Shown: positions 16,881 to 27,800, counted from the stretch's first letter. The stretch is 64,000 nt of DNA from Protula sp. h YS-2021 (GCA_949752745.1 OX457024.1:112391414-112455413); one strand, 5' to 3'. Numbers and translations: made by a program. Notes: generated by a model not told the origin, from the letters alone.

Positions 16881-17455
16881 CCTTCTGGAAACAACCTTTG
16901 TTGACGTTGTTGTATCTCTTTTGTAATATCTTCACGAGTTGTCTTTTTACCAAAAACAGTTTTTGGAATATTAGCATCTACAATTTCCTCAATAAACTGC
17001 TTCCAACCATGCGGTGGTTCTCGTCGTTCTTTTCTTCTTGTAGCAACCAATGCTTCTTTCAACAAATCAATAATGTTGGAATTTGTAATGACAGTACCCG
17101 TTTTTAAAACAAGTTCATTTTTATCTGTCCATCTCGTACCATATTTCTTAAGTTCTGCTAGAAGTTGTGTTAGTTTTACATGATAAATAGGTTGAAAATG
17201 GTTTAGAAACTGTTGAGACTTTTCTGATTTTTCTGCATTAGATGCTGTAACAGACTTTTGCCGCTGTTGTTGTGATTGAATTGTTCGTAAATGACGTCCA
17301 AGCACTTGAGACATTTCTATTGCTTTTTCGCGAGTTCGTTTCCCACGTAAAAGTTTATTCACTTTCGTTTTGATTTCAACATCTTTTCCCTTCTTTTCTA
17401 ACAACATTTTATATTCATATTCAGGAATGAGAACCATTTTCATAGTATGTTTCAT
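16865..17455 (-). CDS. Conserved-looking Polinton protein, function unknown
   Basis: 196 aa. It opens with KMVLIPEYEYKMLLEK, continues with a basic helical region rich in Gln/Lys/Ser (about 60-85), and has a C-terminal half with YGTRWTDKNELVLKTGTVITNSNIIDLLKEAL and GWKQFIEEIVDANIPKTVFG. The middle and end resemble winged-helix or head-domain proteins carried in this position by other Polintons, but I cannot name a family. It lies in the structural unit with ATGA overlap to the upstream 108-aa gene, so a role in the virion or its assembly is likely (inference). Confidence 0.7.
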   Translation of the reverse strand: MKHTMKMVLIPEYEYKMLLEKKGKDVEIKTKVNKLLRGKRTREKAIEMSQVLGRHLRTIQSQQQRQKSVTASNAEKSEKSQQFLNHFQPIYHVKLTQLLAELKKYGTRWTDKNELVLKTGTVITNSNIIDLLKEALVATRRKERREPPHGWKQFIEEIVDANIPKTVFGKKTTREDITKEIQQRQQRLFPEGWETF

Positions 17456-17778
17456 TTTAACAGCAACTGAGCTAACAAGGGTAATGCAAATTTAGCAATA
17501 GCTCCAATAAATCCTCCTTTCTGATTAACCAACTTCTTTTTTCTTCGAAGTGATATCTTCTTATCTGCTAGTGTACGTAGGGTATGACGTTCACGCTTGA
17601 ATACCTTATACCTTTTTGAGCTTAAGGGTAAATGTCCTCGCAATATATTCAAACAAATTTCAAACAAGCTAGTTAATTCTTCCTTAGTAGCTTGTTGTAG
17701 CAAGGATTTACGTCGTTTAGGCCCGCTGCGTGCGAGCAAGTGAAGAAATGGTTGATTCGCTTGAATACGTTTAGACAT
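17452..17778 (-). CDS. Small basic protein with KGG motif and hydrophobic C-terminus
   Basis: 108 aa. The N-terminal about 85 residues are helical and strongly basic (RSGPKRRKSLLQQATKEEL, RHTLRTLADKKISLRRKKK). It ends with NQKGGFIGAIAKFALPLLAQ and a short tail, that is, QKGG followed by a hydrophobic, amphipathic segment of about 18 residues. The QxGG could be cut by the element's protease, releasing a membrane-active peptide (inference). Proteins of this look are common in Polintons, but I give no family name. The start overlaps the ATPase end by 8 bp, and the end overlaps the next gene by 4 bp. Confidence 0.75.
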   Translation of the reverse strand: MSKRIQANQPFLHLLARSGPKRRKSLLQQATKEELTSLFEICLNILRGHLPLSSKRYKVFKRERHTLRTLADKKISLRRKKKLVNQKGGFIGAIAKFALPLLAQLLLK

Positions 17779-18430
17779 CTTGGTTGCGAATGGTTAAGTG
17801 ACTTGGTTCTTGTTCATACGCCACCTTATCAACATAGACGTAATGTGTATCTTTTGGTAAAATGCCTGTACGAATACGTAGTTGATCATTTGTCTTCGGC
17901 TTCAAATCAATGAATAAATAGCCATGAGGTTTGCTCGTAGCATCTTGATAGGCTTCTATGAGAAATTGAGATTTTCCAGGATACATTTGTCGCGCTAATG
18001 TACTTATTTGTTGACTGTCTCTAGGATTTTTAAACAGAATGATGTAATGTGTATTCAAACTAATATTACGCATTTCTCTACCATGATGAAACAAATTATG
18101 CACAATAAAAATAATGCTTAGATTTTGATGACTGCTGCCAACACTAAAGAGACGTGTCATGCGTTCATCACTATGACATTTGGTCATTAAGTCATCAATG
18201 ATGAGTAAGTTTGGTTTTTTCGGGTTAAAACGCTCTTCAATGTCATCTGGAATGCCTTGGTAAAATTCCACACCTTTCATTCCCTTATACAAAGGCTGAT
18301 CTGCTGCATAGAGCCATAAAATGGTTTTTGGAGAGGGTTTAATTAACTTTTGTTCTAGAATTTCTCTAACTAGAGAAGTTTTACCACTGCCTGTAGGTCC
18401 AGAGACCAAACACGTGAATGGATGCTTCAT
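17771..18430 (-). CDS. FtsK/HerA-type DNA packaging ATPase
   Basis: 219 aa from the ATG at 18430; the frame opens further upstream only with TTG. Walker A is GPTGSGKTSL at about residues 11-20, Walker B NLLIIDDLM at about 73-81, and an NTP-sensing-type segment IFIVHNLFH follows. This A32-like group powers packaging of DNA into capsids in Polintons and related viruses. The start overlaps the integrase stop by the sequence ATGA (18427-18430), which also supports this start. Next downstream is the 108-aa basic protein. Confidence 0.95.
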   Translation of the reverse strand: MKHPFTCLVSGPTGSGKTSLVREILEQKLIKPSPKTILWLYAADQPLYKGMKGVEFYQGIPDDIEERFNPKKPNLLIIDDLMTKCHSDERMTRLFSVGSSHQNLSIIFIVHNLFHHGREMRNISLNTHYIILFKNPRDSQQISTLARQMYPGKSQFLIEAYQDATSKPHGYLFIDLKPKTNDQLRIRTGILPKDTHYVYVDKVAYEQEPSHLTIRNQDV

Positions 18431-19527
18431 TTTCGAATATCTGTTTCTTTCACCCAACTGTTAAACTTCTTTGGCCAACCTAACCACTTCACAAATAATT
18501 CTTTAACACCTCGTCTTCTTCGTGTTTTCAAGACCTTTTCAATTCTGTAGACTGATTCAATATCTTTTGTCACTTTCTGCAGTTCTTCTTCATAAAAATG
18601 TCCGTCAATATCTTCATCCAAAAAGTCTTTCACACGATACAAGTGTATTCCTTGCTTCTTACAACGATGTGTGATAATAAACACTTCTTGCGTCCACTTT
18701 ATATGATAATCCCGTTGAAATACATATTTCATGTGAGAAATGCGAACCTGATCACCAATTTTAAATTTGTAGGGTTTTTTCTTCTTTGGTTTTAATTTCA
18801 ATTTGTCTACATACATATACTTCCACACTTTCGATTCGTTGTCTTTACGAATATCTGCAGGAGCATACTTATTAGGGAGGGAGCCATGAGGTCTATGGTT
18901 GTAATTATACACTAAGTCTGGAAGGATGTCCATATATCGATACGTTTGATTATGTAGGAAATATCGATACATCATTCCCTTTAGAGTACGAATGACTCTC
19001 TCAGCAAAGTTGGCTTTGGTTTCATTCTTTGTCGTATAGGCATGTATTCCCTCCTTCTTCATAAATGCTTTTACCCATCTGTTTTTAAATTCAGTTCCTT
19101 TGTCTGACCTTAGAGTTCGTGGTCTTCGTTGTGTTTCATGAAAAATCTTTTGAAAGGCTTCTATGACACTCGTATGTGATTTATTAGGCATTGGTTGCAC
19201 CCATAAATATTTGGAAAACACATCAATGACAACTAATAAAAAACGGGTGTCATCATTATAGGAAGCTATGTTTCCCATATCAGCTAAATCAATATCCCAC
19301 ATGTCATCAATTCCACGTGTAATGACACGTTGCCTTTTAAACCTATATTTTACAGGTTGTAGTAAACTGAAGGCATCTTGATCCTGTAACCATTTCTTCA
19401 CTTGTGAATGAGTGACTGGTTGATCATGTTTTCTTAATATGTGATATAGTTTGTAAGGACCAGCAAATGCCCCGGGTTGACCAGGTTTAAAATAAATATT
19501 GGTTAAGTAGTCTTTCCACGTCGTCAT
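18427..19527 (-). CDS. Retroviral-type integrase with C-terminal chromodomain
   Basis: 366 aa. The RNase H-fold integrase core has D78/D80 in WDIDLADM, D142 in LRSDKGTEF and E176 in NFAERVIR, so the D,D(35)E-like triad is complete. An SH3-like segment (KFKIGDQVRISH, about 255-320) follows, then a chromodomain at about 326-366 (VYRIEKVLKTR, LFVKWLGWP, NSWV). It inserts the linear element into host DNA, and the chromodomain may direct it to methylated-histone chromatin. It is the first gene of the structural unit; about 80 bp of AT-rich DNA separates it from the Cys-rich gene upstream. Confidence 0.97.
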   Translation of the reverse strand: MTTWKDYLTNIYFKPGQPGAFAGPYKLYHILRKHDQPVTHSQVKKWLQDQDAFSLLQPVKYRFKRQRVITRGIDDMWDIDLADMGNIASYNDDTRFLLVVIDVFSKYLWVQPMPNKSHTSVIEAFQKIFHETQRRPRTLRSDKGTEFKNRWVKAFMKKEGIHAYTTKNETKANFAERVIRTLKGMMYRYFLHNQTYRYMDILPDLVYNYNHRPHGSLPNKYAPADIRKDNESKVWKYMYVDKLKLKPKKKKPYKFKIGDQVRISHMKYVFQRDYHIKWTQEVFIITHRCKKQGIHLYRVKDFLDEDIDGHFYEEELQKVTKDIESVYRIEKVLKTRRRRGVKELFVKWLGWPKKFNSWVKETDIRK

Positions 19528-19607
19528 GTTAACACTAAATGATTAACACTTGTTAACATATCTTGTATTTTATTTTATCAACACATCTTGCATTTTATCA
19601 ACATATC

Positions 19608-19940
19608 TTACAAATCAAGTATTGATACAATGGTGTGAATAATTGGAGTCCATTGATCTTCAATGTACATTAACCAACTACTTAATTCATCAAATGTGAT
19701 AGCATCTACACCATATTTTTCACAACGTTGATTTGCATTATCTAACACTTTATCTAAATGAATGTAATATTTAGCTTCATTCCAATATGTATAGACACAT
19801 GTAGAATGACAAGTATGTTCTGAACACTCTTCATTTTGACAAGCAGGACATACTAAACATGCAAACTTTTTTACAGCTAATAACATTTCTTCACAATATG
19901 TCTTTTGCACAATATATTGTCTCAATGTAATGTCTGTCAT
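19608..19940 (-). CDS. Cysteine-rich accessory protein, function unknown
   Basis: 110 aa from the ATG at 19940; upstream codons in frame lack ATG. A central Cys/His cluster (CLVCPACQNEECSEHTCHSTC) has at least seven Cys and two His and probably binds zinc. The rest is helical, ending WLMYIEDQWTPIIHTIVSIL. Its start shares a base with the stop of the 95-aa gene (TAATG), so the two are probably expressed together. No family recognised. Confidence 0.65.
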   Translation of the reverse strand: MTDITLRQYIVQKTYCEEMLLAVKKFACLVCPACQNEECSEHTCHSTCVYTYWNEAKYYIHLDKVLDNANQRCEKYGVDAITFDELSSWLMYIEDQWTPIIHTIVSILDL

Positions 19941-20227
19941 TATACTGCAATGTAGATTAGCCACTCTCTCACTTCATAAAACAGTCTTGGATCAAATCGA
20001 GCAAAGTGATATGCTGCTTCCACATCAAACTCCTCAGCTCCGTCAATGTTTGAAAGCACACACTCTTTGATGAAATCCTCACGTAATTTCGGTACGTTCA
20101 GCGTGGAATGAGCAAGTTCCCAATAGATGTCAAAGTGTTCCAGTTGTTGTTGAATAGATCCAAAACGCGCCAGTTCACTTATCATGTAGTCCACATACGT
20201 CTCCTTGAAAAACGTTTCTACATCCAT
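19940..20227 (-). CDS. Accessory protein, distant paralogue of the 139-aa protein
   Basis: 95 aa, function unknown. Pattern in common with the proteins at 20986-21405 and 43-549: F-K-x-x-YVDY, a Ser-x-Leu-x-x-Phe, an aromatic WE, then R-x-x-FI-x-EC and E-FDVEAAYHFARFD aligned with YDIDSAFIRANT. The identity is low but collinear, and the genes are close neighbours in the same orientation, so an old tandem duplication is likely. It has no signal peptide. It ends WLIYIAV and overlaps the next start by one base (TAATG). Confidence 0.65.
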   Translation of the reverse strand: MDVETFFKETYVDYMISELARFGSIQQQLEHFDIYWELAHSTLNVPKLREDFIKECVLSNIDGAEEFDVEAAYHFARFDPRLFYEVREWLIYIAV

Positions 20228-20291
20228 CTTTCACATATCCATATGACACGTCTACACACTTTGACGACTGGTAAGCAAATGACTTGTAGTC

Positions 20292-20912
20292 TTACTCGGC
20301 AGATACTGTTAGTGAGCCACACTTGTTGCAGAAGTTGTCAGGTTCACACAACTTGCAATTGTACTTGTGGCAGTGACAATCATAATCCTCAGCATATCCG
20401 TAAGCACCACAATATTCACAGGTAAGTCCAAGTTGATTTTGCACATCCATATTCTCCAATCGAACTTCAGCCAGTCTTTTCTTGGAAAGCTTTGACACTT
20501 TCATTCGATTGTCCTTTTGCAGCTTGATAGGAGTTTTCTTCCCATGACATTCCGTACATGGCAGTAAGGTTGAGGTTATGCTATGGATTTCCTGAAGCAA
20601 TGTCCCCCATTCACCATCATTCATGTTGATGTAACGCGTATATTCTTTCCCTTCAAACAGTGATGTTTGCACAAAACTCACATAGCGCATATCCAAGTAT
20701 GAAATGACTTCAAGCCACTTCGTTTGCGTTAAGTACAGTTTGAAGCCAATGTTGCGTAATCTTGCCAAGTTCTGACACACAATCTTCCACAAGGATGGTG
20801 ATAAAGTAAGCCATCTCTCTCCACGTTTGATTCGAAGAAATAGCCCAAATTCTCCATGCTCCACAGTAATGGTTAAGTTTGCACTAATTTTAAAGCTGCT
20901 TGTCTTCTCCAT
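20292..20912 (-). CDS. Accessory protein: two PC4-like units plus a C-terminal zinc-binding region
   Basis: 206 aa. Residues 1-55 (FKISANLTITVEHGEFGLFL, then ERWLTLSPSLWKIVCQNL) and 57-112 (FKLYLTQTKWLEVISYL, then YTRYINMNDGEWGTLLQEIH) have the same strand-strand-W-helix pattern as the ORFs at 12.1-13.5 kb. The C-terminal third has CTECHGKK (about 118) and a Cys/His-rich block CEYCGAYG, DCHCHKYNCKLCEPDNFCNKC, enough for two to three zinc sites. It is probably a nucleic-acid-binding regulator (inference). A TATA-like box lies 39 bp upstream, with a degraded Maf site behind it. Confidence 0.7.
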   Translation of the reverse strand: MEKTSSFKISANLTITVEHGEFGLFLRIKRGERWLTLSPSLWKIVCQNLARLRNIGFKLYLTQTKWLEVISYLDMRYVSFVQTSLFEGKEYTRYINMNDGEWGTLLQEIHSITSTLLPCTECHGKKTPIKLQKDNRMKVSKLSKKRLAEVRLENMDVQNQLGLTCEYCGAYGYAEDYDCHCHKYNCKLCEPDNFCNKCGSLTVSAE

Positions 20913-20950
20913 GGCTGCGCGTTGAATGATGACTTCACTTCACCCTTCTT

Positions 20951-20981
20951 CTTTTATGCCATTAGAAATTGCAGAGTCAGC
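20951..20981 (-). promoter_or_regulatory. Promoter of the 206-aa gene: TATA-like box and partial Maf/AP-1 site
   Basis: Minus-strand CATAAAAG (20951-20958) lies 39 bp before the ATG at 20912, with GCTGACTCTGC (20971-20981) upstream. Spacing and motif parallel the promoter at 40-70 of the second Polinton copy, where the palindromic site is perfect. Confidence 0.45.
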
Positions 20982-20985
20982 TTTT

Positions 20986-21405
20986 TTATAGTTCTTCAAA
21001 CATTTTACAAAGCTTTGAATTCACCTCAACTCGTTCATTGTTGAATCGAACAAGTTCTGATGCATTCGTCGTCAATGGAACGCCATCATCATAATGTAAA
21101 ATAATTCTAGCAGCTACAGCTAGCATGAGTTCAGCTGCCCAAGTTGTATTCGCGCGGATAAATGCTGAATCAATGTCGTAAGTTGATGGTAAAAGTAGTT
21201 CTTCACATTCGTGTAGAAATGAGTGGATGAATTCATCTCTTGGAATTATCTTTCCAACAGCTTCCCAATGCTTATGCAAATTCTTCACTTGTAAAATCCA
21301 ATTAGATTCAAAAGCAGGAAGCTTTGAAAACACATAGTCAACATAGTTCACTTTGAAGACGTCATCCATGGTCTCTACACATCGGTGAAGAAGTAATGTT
21401 GACAT
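20986..21405 (-). CDS. Polinton accessory protein next to the right TIR, function unknown
   Basis: 139 aa. Largely helical, with HRCVETMDDVFKVNYVDYVF, an LQVKNLHKHWEAVG block, a FLHECEELLLPSTYDIDSAF segment and a hydrophobic helix AAELMLAVAARIILHYD. The last region (about 88-102) is hydrophobic enough to be buried but short for a membrane span. It is closely related to the product of 43-549 and distantly to that of 19940-20227. The ATG at 21405 is 19 bp from the inner TIR edge, so its promoter must lie inside the TIR. Confidence 0.75.
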   Translation of the reverse strand: MSTLLLHRCVETMDDVFKVNYVDYVFSKLPAFESNWILQVKNLHKHWEAVGKIIPRDEFIHSFLHECEELLLPSTYDIDSAFIRANTTWAAELMLAVAARIILHYDDGVPLTTNASELVRFNNERVEVNSKLCKMFEEL

Positions 21406-21423
21406 TGTTAATAATCAGGTGAA

Positions 21424-22105
21424 AGCGGAGAGCGATGTGTTCTGACGATACCTGAAAGCACTAAGAAAAGAAAAGCATAATATGTTTTCAAAAAAAAATT
21501 AAATTTTGGATTAGAACCCTGATTTTTACCCTACTACACCATGGTAAAATGTTCAAACTTATTTTATACATTATATGTTGTCAAAAAACAAAATTTGTTA
21601 AAGTTGGTCTAGAACCCTTATTTTTACCCTACTACACCATGGTAAAATGTTCAAACTTATTTTATATATCATATTATGTCAAAAAACTAAATTTGTTAAA
21701 GTTGGTCTAGAACCACCATTTTTCCACTACTATAACTTTAGAACATTTAAATAAGTAACATGCTAAAATGTTCAAACTTATTTTTTATATTATATGTTAT
21801 CAAAAAACTACATTTGTTAAATGTGTATTAGAAGTGTCATTTTCCAACTACTATAACTTAAAACATAGAGTTGGGGAAAATCCCATTCCTTCTCAAATTT
21901 ATTGATCGTTCCCACGGTCTAGGCCTTTGATGTTTTCAAATTTATTGATCGTTCCCACGGTCTAGGCCTTTGATGTTTTCAAATTTATCGATCGTTCCCA
22001 CGGTCTGAACGAGTGTACTCTGAAATTTTATTGATCGGTTTCCTCCACACTCTGAACGAGTGCACTCTAAAATTTATTGATCGGTTTCCCCACACTCTGT
22101 ACACA
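21424..22105 (-). repeat. Polinton terminal inverted repeat, right
   Basis: Reverse complement of 7556-8229, from AGCGGAGAGCGATGTG inwards to the outer iterons. It differs in the outer part: a 44- to 48-bp iteron (AAATTTATTGATCGTTCCCA, CGGTCTAGGCC, TTTGATGTTTT) is present in three tandem copies, and two related iterons with CACTCTGAACGAGTGCACTC follow, whereas the left TIR has only about two. Confidence 0.9.
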
Positions 22106-22203
22106 TGTACTTATTCCTATGCTGTGTGGTTAGAACCATTGAAATATGACTAATTAAATATTATCATAATAATAGTGAAAATAGACATAGAAATATAGCC
22201 ATT

Positions 22204-22237
<34 letters not shown>

Positions 22238-22440
22238 AGTCACAGTCACATAATGTCTCAGAGTCACATGATGTCACAGTCACATGTTGTCACATAATGT
22301 TACAGAGTCATAAAAATGAGCAAAAAGTAAAAATAGCCAAAAAAAATTTTTTTTGTCCCAGCCGGGAACCGAACCCGGGGCTCTTAGGTTGCTAGTCGTT
22401 CGCTCTAACCAGTGAGCCATTACGACTTCTCTGTTGAATG
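22106..22440 (-). repeat. tRNA-derived SINE-like repeat, copy 1
   Basis: Read on the minus strand from 22440: a tRNA-like head with an A-box-like TGGCTCACTGGTTAGAGCG and a B-box-like GGGTTCGGTTCCCGG with a good T stem, then a TGACTCTGTAACATTATGTG-type body, and an end shared with 58378-58690. The anticodon stem and part of the acceptor stem do not pair, so it is not a working tRNA gene. A poly(A) run of about 30 (22207-22236) splits the body. Confidence 0.65.
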
Positions 22441-22497
22441 ATCTGATAATGACATACATACGTTACCAAAAAAAAAAAGAAAAAAAAAAAATATTAT

Positions 22498-22540
<43 letters not shown>

Positions 22541-22544
22541 TGGG
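22441..22544. repeat. Poly(A) homopolymer tracts
   Basis: Imperfect A-runs at 22468-22490 and 22500-22536, followed by a G-run. Low complexity only. Confidence 0.8.
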
Positions 22545-22860
22545 GGGGGGGGGGGTCCTCATGGTATATGATTCTTCACCAGGGGGGGGGGTCGGTCCAT
22601 AGTATGTACCGAGCACTAGGTCGCTGGGCCGGGGGGGGGGGCTCACTAGGTAGCTGGGCCGGGGGGGGGGCTCACTAGGTAGCTGGGCCGGGGGGGGGGG
22701 CTCACTAGGTAGCTGGGCCGGGGGGGGTATGACGTCACAAAATGCAGTGATTCTCTCGTGCAGTGATTCTCTCGTTTCTCAACTACTGATATCAAAAATA
22801 TAATTACAGATAGCAAAATATAATTCTTGATATCAAAATATGACGTAATGCAATTGATTC
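22545..22860. repeat. Outer inverted repeat flanking the Polinton, right arm
   Basis: G-runs alternating with CTCACTAGGTAGCTGGGCC (four copies at 22612-22728), GGTCGGTCCATAGTATGT, then TATGACGTCACAAAATGCAG, two TGCAGTGATTCTCTC units, GTTTCTCAACTACTGATATC and TTGATATCAAAATAT. This is the reverse complement of the landmarks at 6940-7172. Confidence 0.8.
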
Positions 22861-24845
<1,985 letters not shown>

Positions 24846-27800
24846 GGATGGATTGATTTTGGTCTGCCGATGACCACAGCCAGCAATGAGGCTTGTAGAT
24901 TGTTTGACGCTGCCGTGAAACAGGTATATGTGCTTCCTGTGACGACTTTCTGTGCCTCCTGTGACGTCTTTATTTTCTTCCTGTGATGACTTTATGTGTT
25001 TCCTGTGACGTCTTTATGTGCTTCCTGTGACGTCTTTATTTTCTTCCTGTGATGACTTTATGTGCTTCCTGTGACGCCCTTTATGCTTCCTGTGACGTCT
25101 CTATGTGCTTCCTGTGACGTCTTTATGTGCTTCCTGTGACGTCTCAATGTGCTTCCTATGACGTCTTTATGTGGTTTTTGTGACGCCCTTCTGCTTCCTG
25201 TGACGTCTTTGTTTGTTTCCTGTGACAACTTTATGTGCTTCCTGTCACTTTTTTGTGCTTCCTGTGACGTCTTTATGTGCTTCGTGTGACGCCCTTTTTG
25301 CTTCCTGTGACGTCTTTATGTGCTTCGTGTGACGCCCTTTTTGCTTCCTGTGACGTCTTTATGTGCTTCCTGTGACACCCTTTATGCTTCCTGTGACGTC
25401 TTTATTTGTTTCAGGTGACAACTTTATGTGCTTCCTGTGACTTTTTTGTGCTTCCTGTGACGTCTTTCTTTGTTTCCTGTTACGTCTTTATTTGCTTCCT
25501 GTGACTTTTCTGTGCTTCCTGTTACGTCTTTTTTTGCTTCCTGTGACTTTTTTGTGCTTCCCGTGACGTCTTTATGTGCTTCCTGTGACGTCTCAATGTG
25601 CTTCCTGTGACGCCCTTTATGCTTCCTGTGACGTCTCAATGTGCTTCCTGTGACGTCTTTATGTGCTTTCTGTGACGCCCTTTTGCTTCCTGTGACGTCT
25701 TTTTTTGTTTCCTGTGACAACTTTATGTGCTTCCTGTGACTTTTTTGTGCTTCCTGTGACGTCTTTATGTGCTTCGTGTGACGCCCTTTTTGCTTCCCGT
25801 GACGTCTTTATTTGCTTCCTGTGACAACTTTATGTGCTTCGTGTGACGCCCTTTTTGCTTCCTGTGACGTCTTTATTTGCTTCCTGTGACAACTTTATGT
25901 GCTTCCTGTGACACCCTTTATGCTTCCTGTGACGTCTTTATTTGTTTCAGGTGACAACTTTATGTGCTTCCTGTGACTTTTTTGTGCTTCCTGTGACGAC
26001 TTTCTGTGCCTCCTGTGACGTCTTTATTTTCTTCCTGTGATGACTTTATGTGCTTCCTGTGACGCCCTTTGTGCTTCCTGTGACGTCTCAATGTGCTTCC
26101 TGTGACGTCTTTATGTGCTTTCTGTGACGCCCTTTTGCTTCCTGTGACGTCTTTGTTTGTTTCCTGTAACAACTTTATGTGCTTCCTGTGACTTTTTTGT
26201 GCTTCCTGTGACGTCTTTCTTTGTTTCCTGTGACGTCTTTATTTGCTTCCAGTGACTTTTTTGTGCTTCCTGTGACGTCTTTATTTGCTTCCTGTGACTT
26301 TTTTGTGCTTTCTGTGACGTCTTTATTTGCTTCATGTGACGTCTTCATTTATTGTTTAAAGGAAAGTTCAGAACTCAATTGCAATGAAATTTGGAATTTT
26401 TGGATAACAAGAGCTAACACATTGTTGTTTTGTAAATCGATGTTAGTCGGTTGAGCGAGTACAGAAGCATGAAAGCAAATTCACATGAAAAAGTGTATTG
26501 TAACGGCTGCCAGGAGAAAATGAAACCTCTCCTCCCTCGCCTCCTTTGCCCTCCTCCCTCCCTCTCCTCCATCCCTCCTCCCTTCCTCGCCTCCTCCCTC
26601 CCTCTCCTCCCTCACATCCTCCTTCCCTTCCTTCCTCTCTCTCCTCCCTCGCCTCCTCCTTCTCCTCCTCCCTCCGTCTCCTCCCTCACCTCCTTCCCTC
26701 CCTCTCCTCCTCCTTCCTCCCCCTCCCTCTCCTCCCTCGCCCCCATCCCTCCTCCCTCTCTCTCCTCTCTCGCCTCCTCCCTCCCTCCCCTCCCTCGCCT
26801 CCTCCTTCCCCTCCTTCCTCTCTCTCCTCCCTCACCTCCTCCTTCCTCCCCCTTTCTTCCCCTTCCCTCTTCCCTATCTCTCCTCCCTCGTCTCCTCCTT
26901 CCCCTCCTCCCTCCCTGTTCTCCCACCCTCCTTTCATAGCTCCTATTAGCAATGCATTTTACACTCTGACTGATGTATAAACTATTTGAGGTCCTCTATT
27001 TATGGGATTATACGTAGTTTTTATGCTCATTTTTACTCTGAATAAAAAATATTTCAGCTTATCACAAAGAAAGCAGGACCTTACGGCGACCTTAGCCAAG
27101 TATGTCAGGCTATACACGCTGCAGACCCAACCTTCGGTAATTCACTTTCAATTTCCTTTGTAAAAAGGTATTTGACTGACCAAAGGCATTAGGTTGGGGT
27201 TTCTGAGGAAGGTTCTCAGTTTGCTACAAACTTAACAGTGTGTCAAATATTATCTTTTCTATGATATAAAATGCAGCAGATGTTTAAATCAGAGTTTTCA
27301 AGTGGAGTATGCTCTGTTGCACTTCAATGCTTCAAGGTGACTTCATTTGATGAATTCGGTTTTAGTTGGTGGCTTTACAGCGTTATAAAATATACTATTT
27401 TTGGTTTATATTGCAGTGATGGGTCACATATTAAAGTTTGCCTTGACCTTAGCAAAAACGGACTGTAACAGAAGTAGTGATACAATCACGTCAGAAGCAG
27501 TACAGCTTAAAGCCATGATAGATCAACAACGTTCAAACCTCAACAAAAGAGAACTAATGCATGGTTCTTCTGTGCTGCTAATGGCTAAAAAGTATATTAA
27601 AAATTTCGGATTTATATTTATTTCTAGTCAACATTTATATGACCAGGAAGCACAGTCGATTAACTATTTACCGCCTCCTGTACTGATTGCCTAATATAGC
27701 TAAACATTTTGAGTAAATAGTCGTTTTTGTAGACCTTGTTTACAGACATTTAACTAAATGTCTTACAATTTATTTTACGTACATATGCACAATTATGGCA

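Larger units (their letters stand above)
7556..22105. mobile_element. Polinton/Maverick element, nearly complete
   Basis: A roughly 14.5-kb element with about 680-bp terminal inverted repeats and the diagnostic Polinton gene set: protein-primed-type family B DNA polymerase, retroviral-type integrase with a chromodomain, FtsK/HerA-type packaging ATPase, adenovirus-type cysteine protease, double jelly-roll major capsid protein and single jelly-roll minor capsid protein. About 18 genes are packed tightly in two convergent units meeting at 13.55 kb. The only clear lesion among the core genes is one nonsense codon in the capsid gene. The 6-bp target duplication expected of Polintons cannot be read because low-complexity DNA sits at both ends. 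Confidence 0.95.

Noticed and set aside
18431..18457. Upstream start for the packaging ATPase at 18457
   Set aside because: The codon is TTG; the ATG at 18430 forms an ATGA overlap with the integrase stop.
22355..22426. A tRNA gene (apparent anticodon AGC) on the minus strand
   Set aside because: The T arm and D arm look good, but the anticodon stem does not pair and the acceptor stem has mismatches. A homologous sequence at 58.4 kb shows it is a SINE-like head.
26451..26980. Ser/Pro/Leu-rich and Gly/Glu/Arg-rich ORFs
   Set aside because: Products of the (CCTCCCTC)n polypyrimidine tract within a TTC38 intron.
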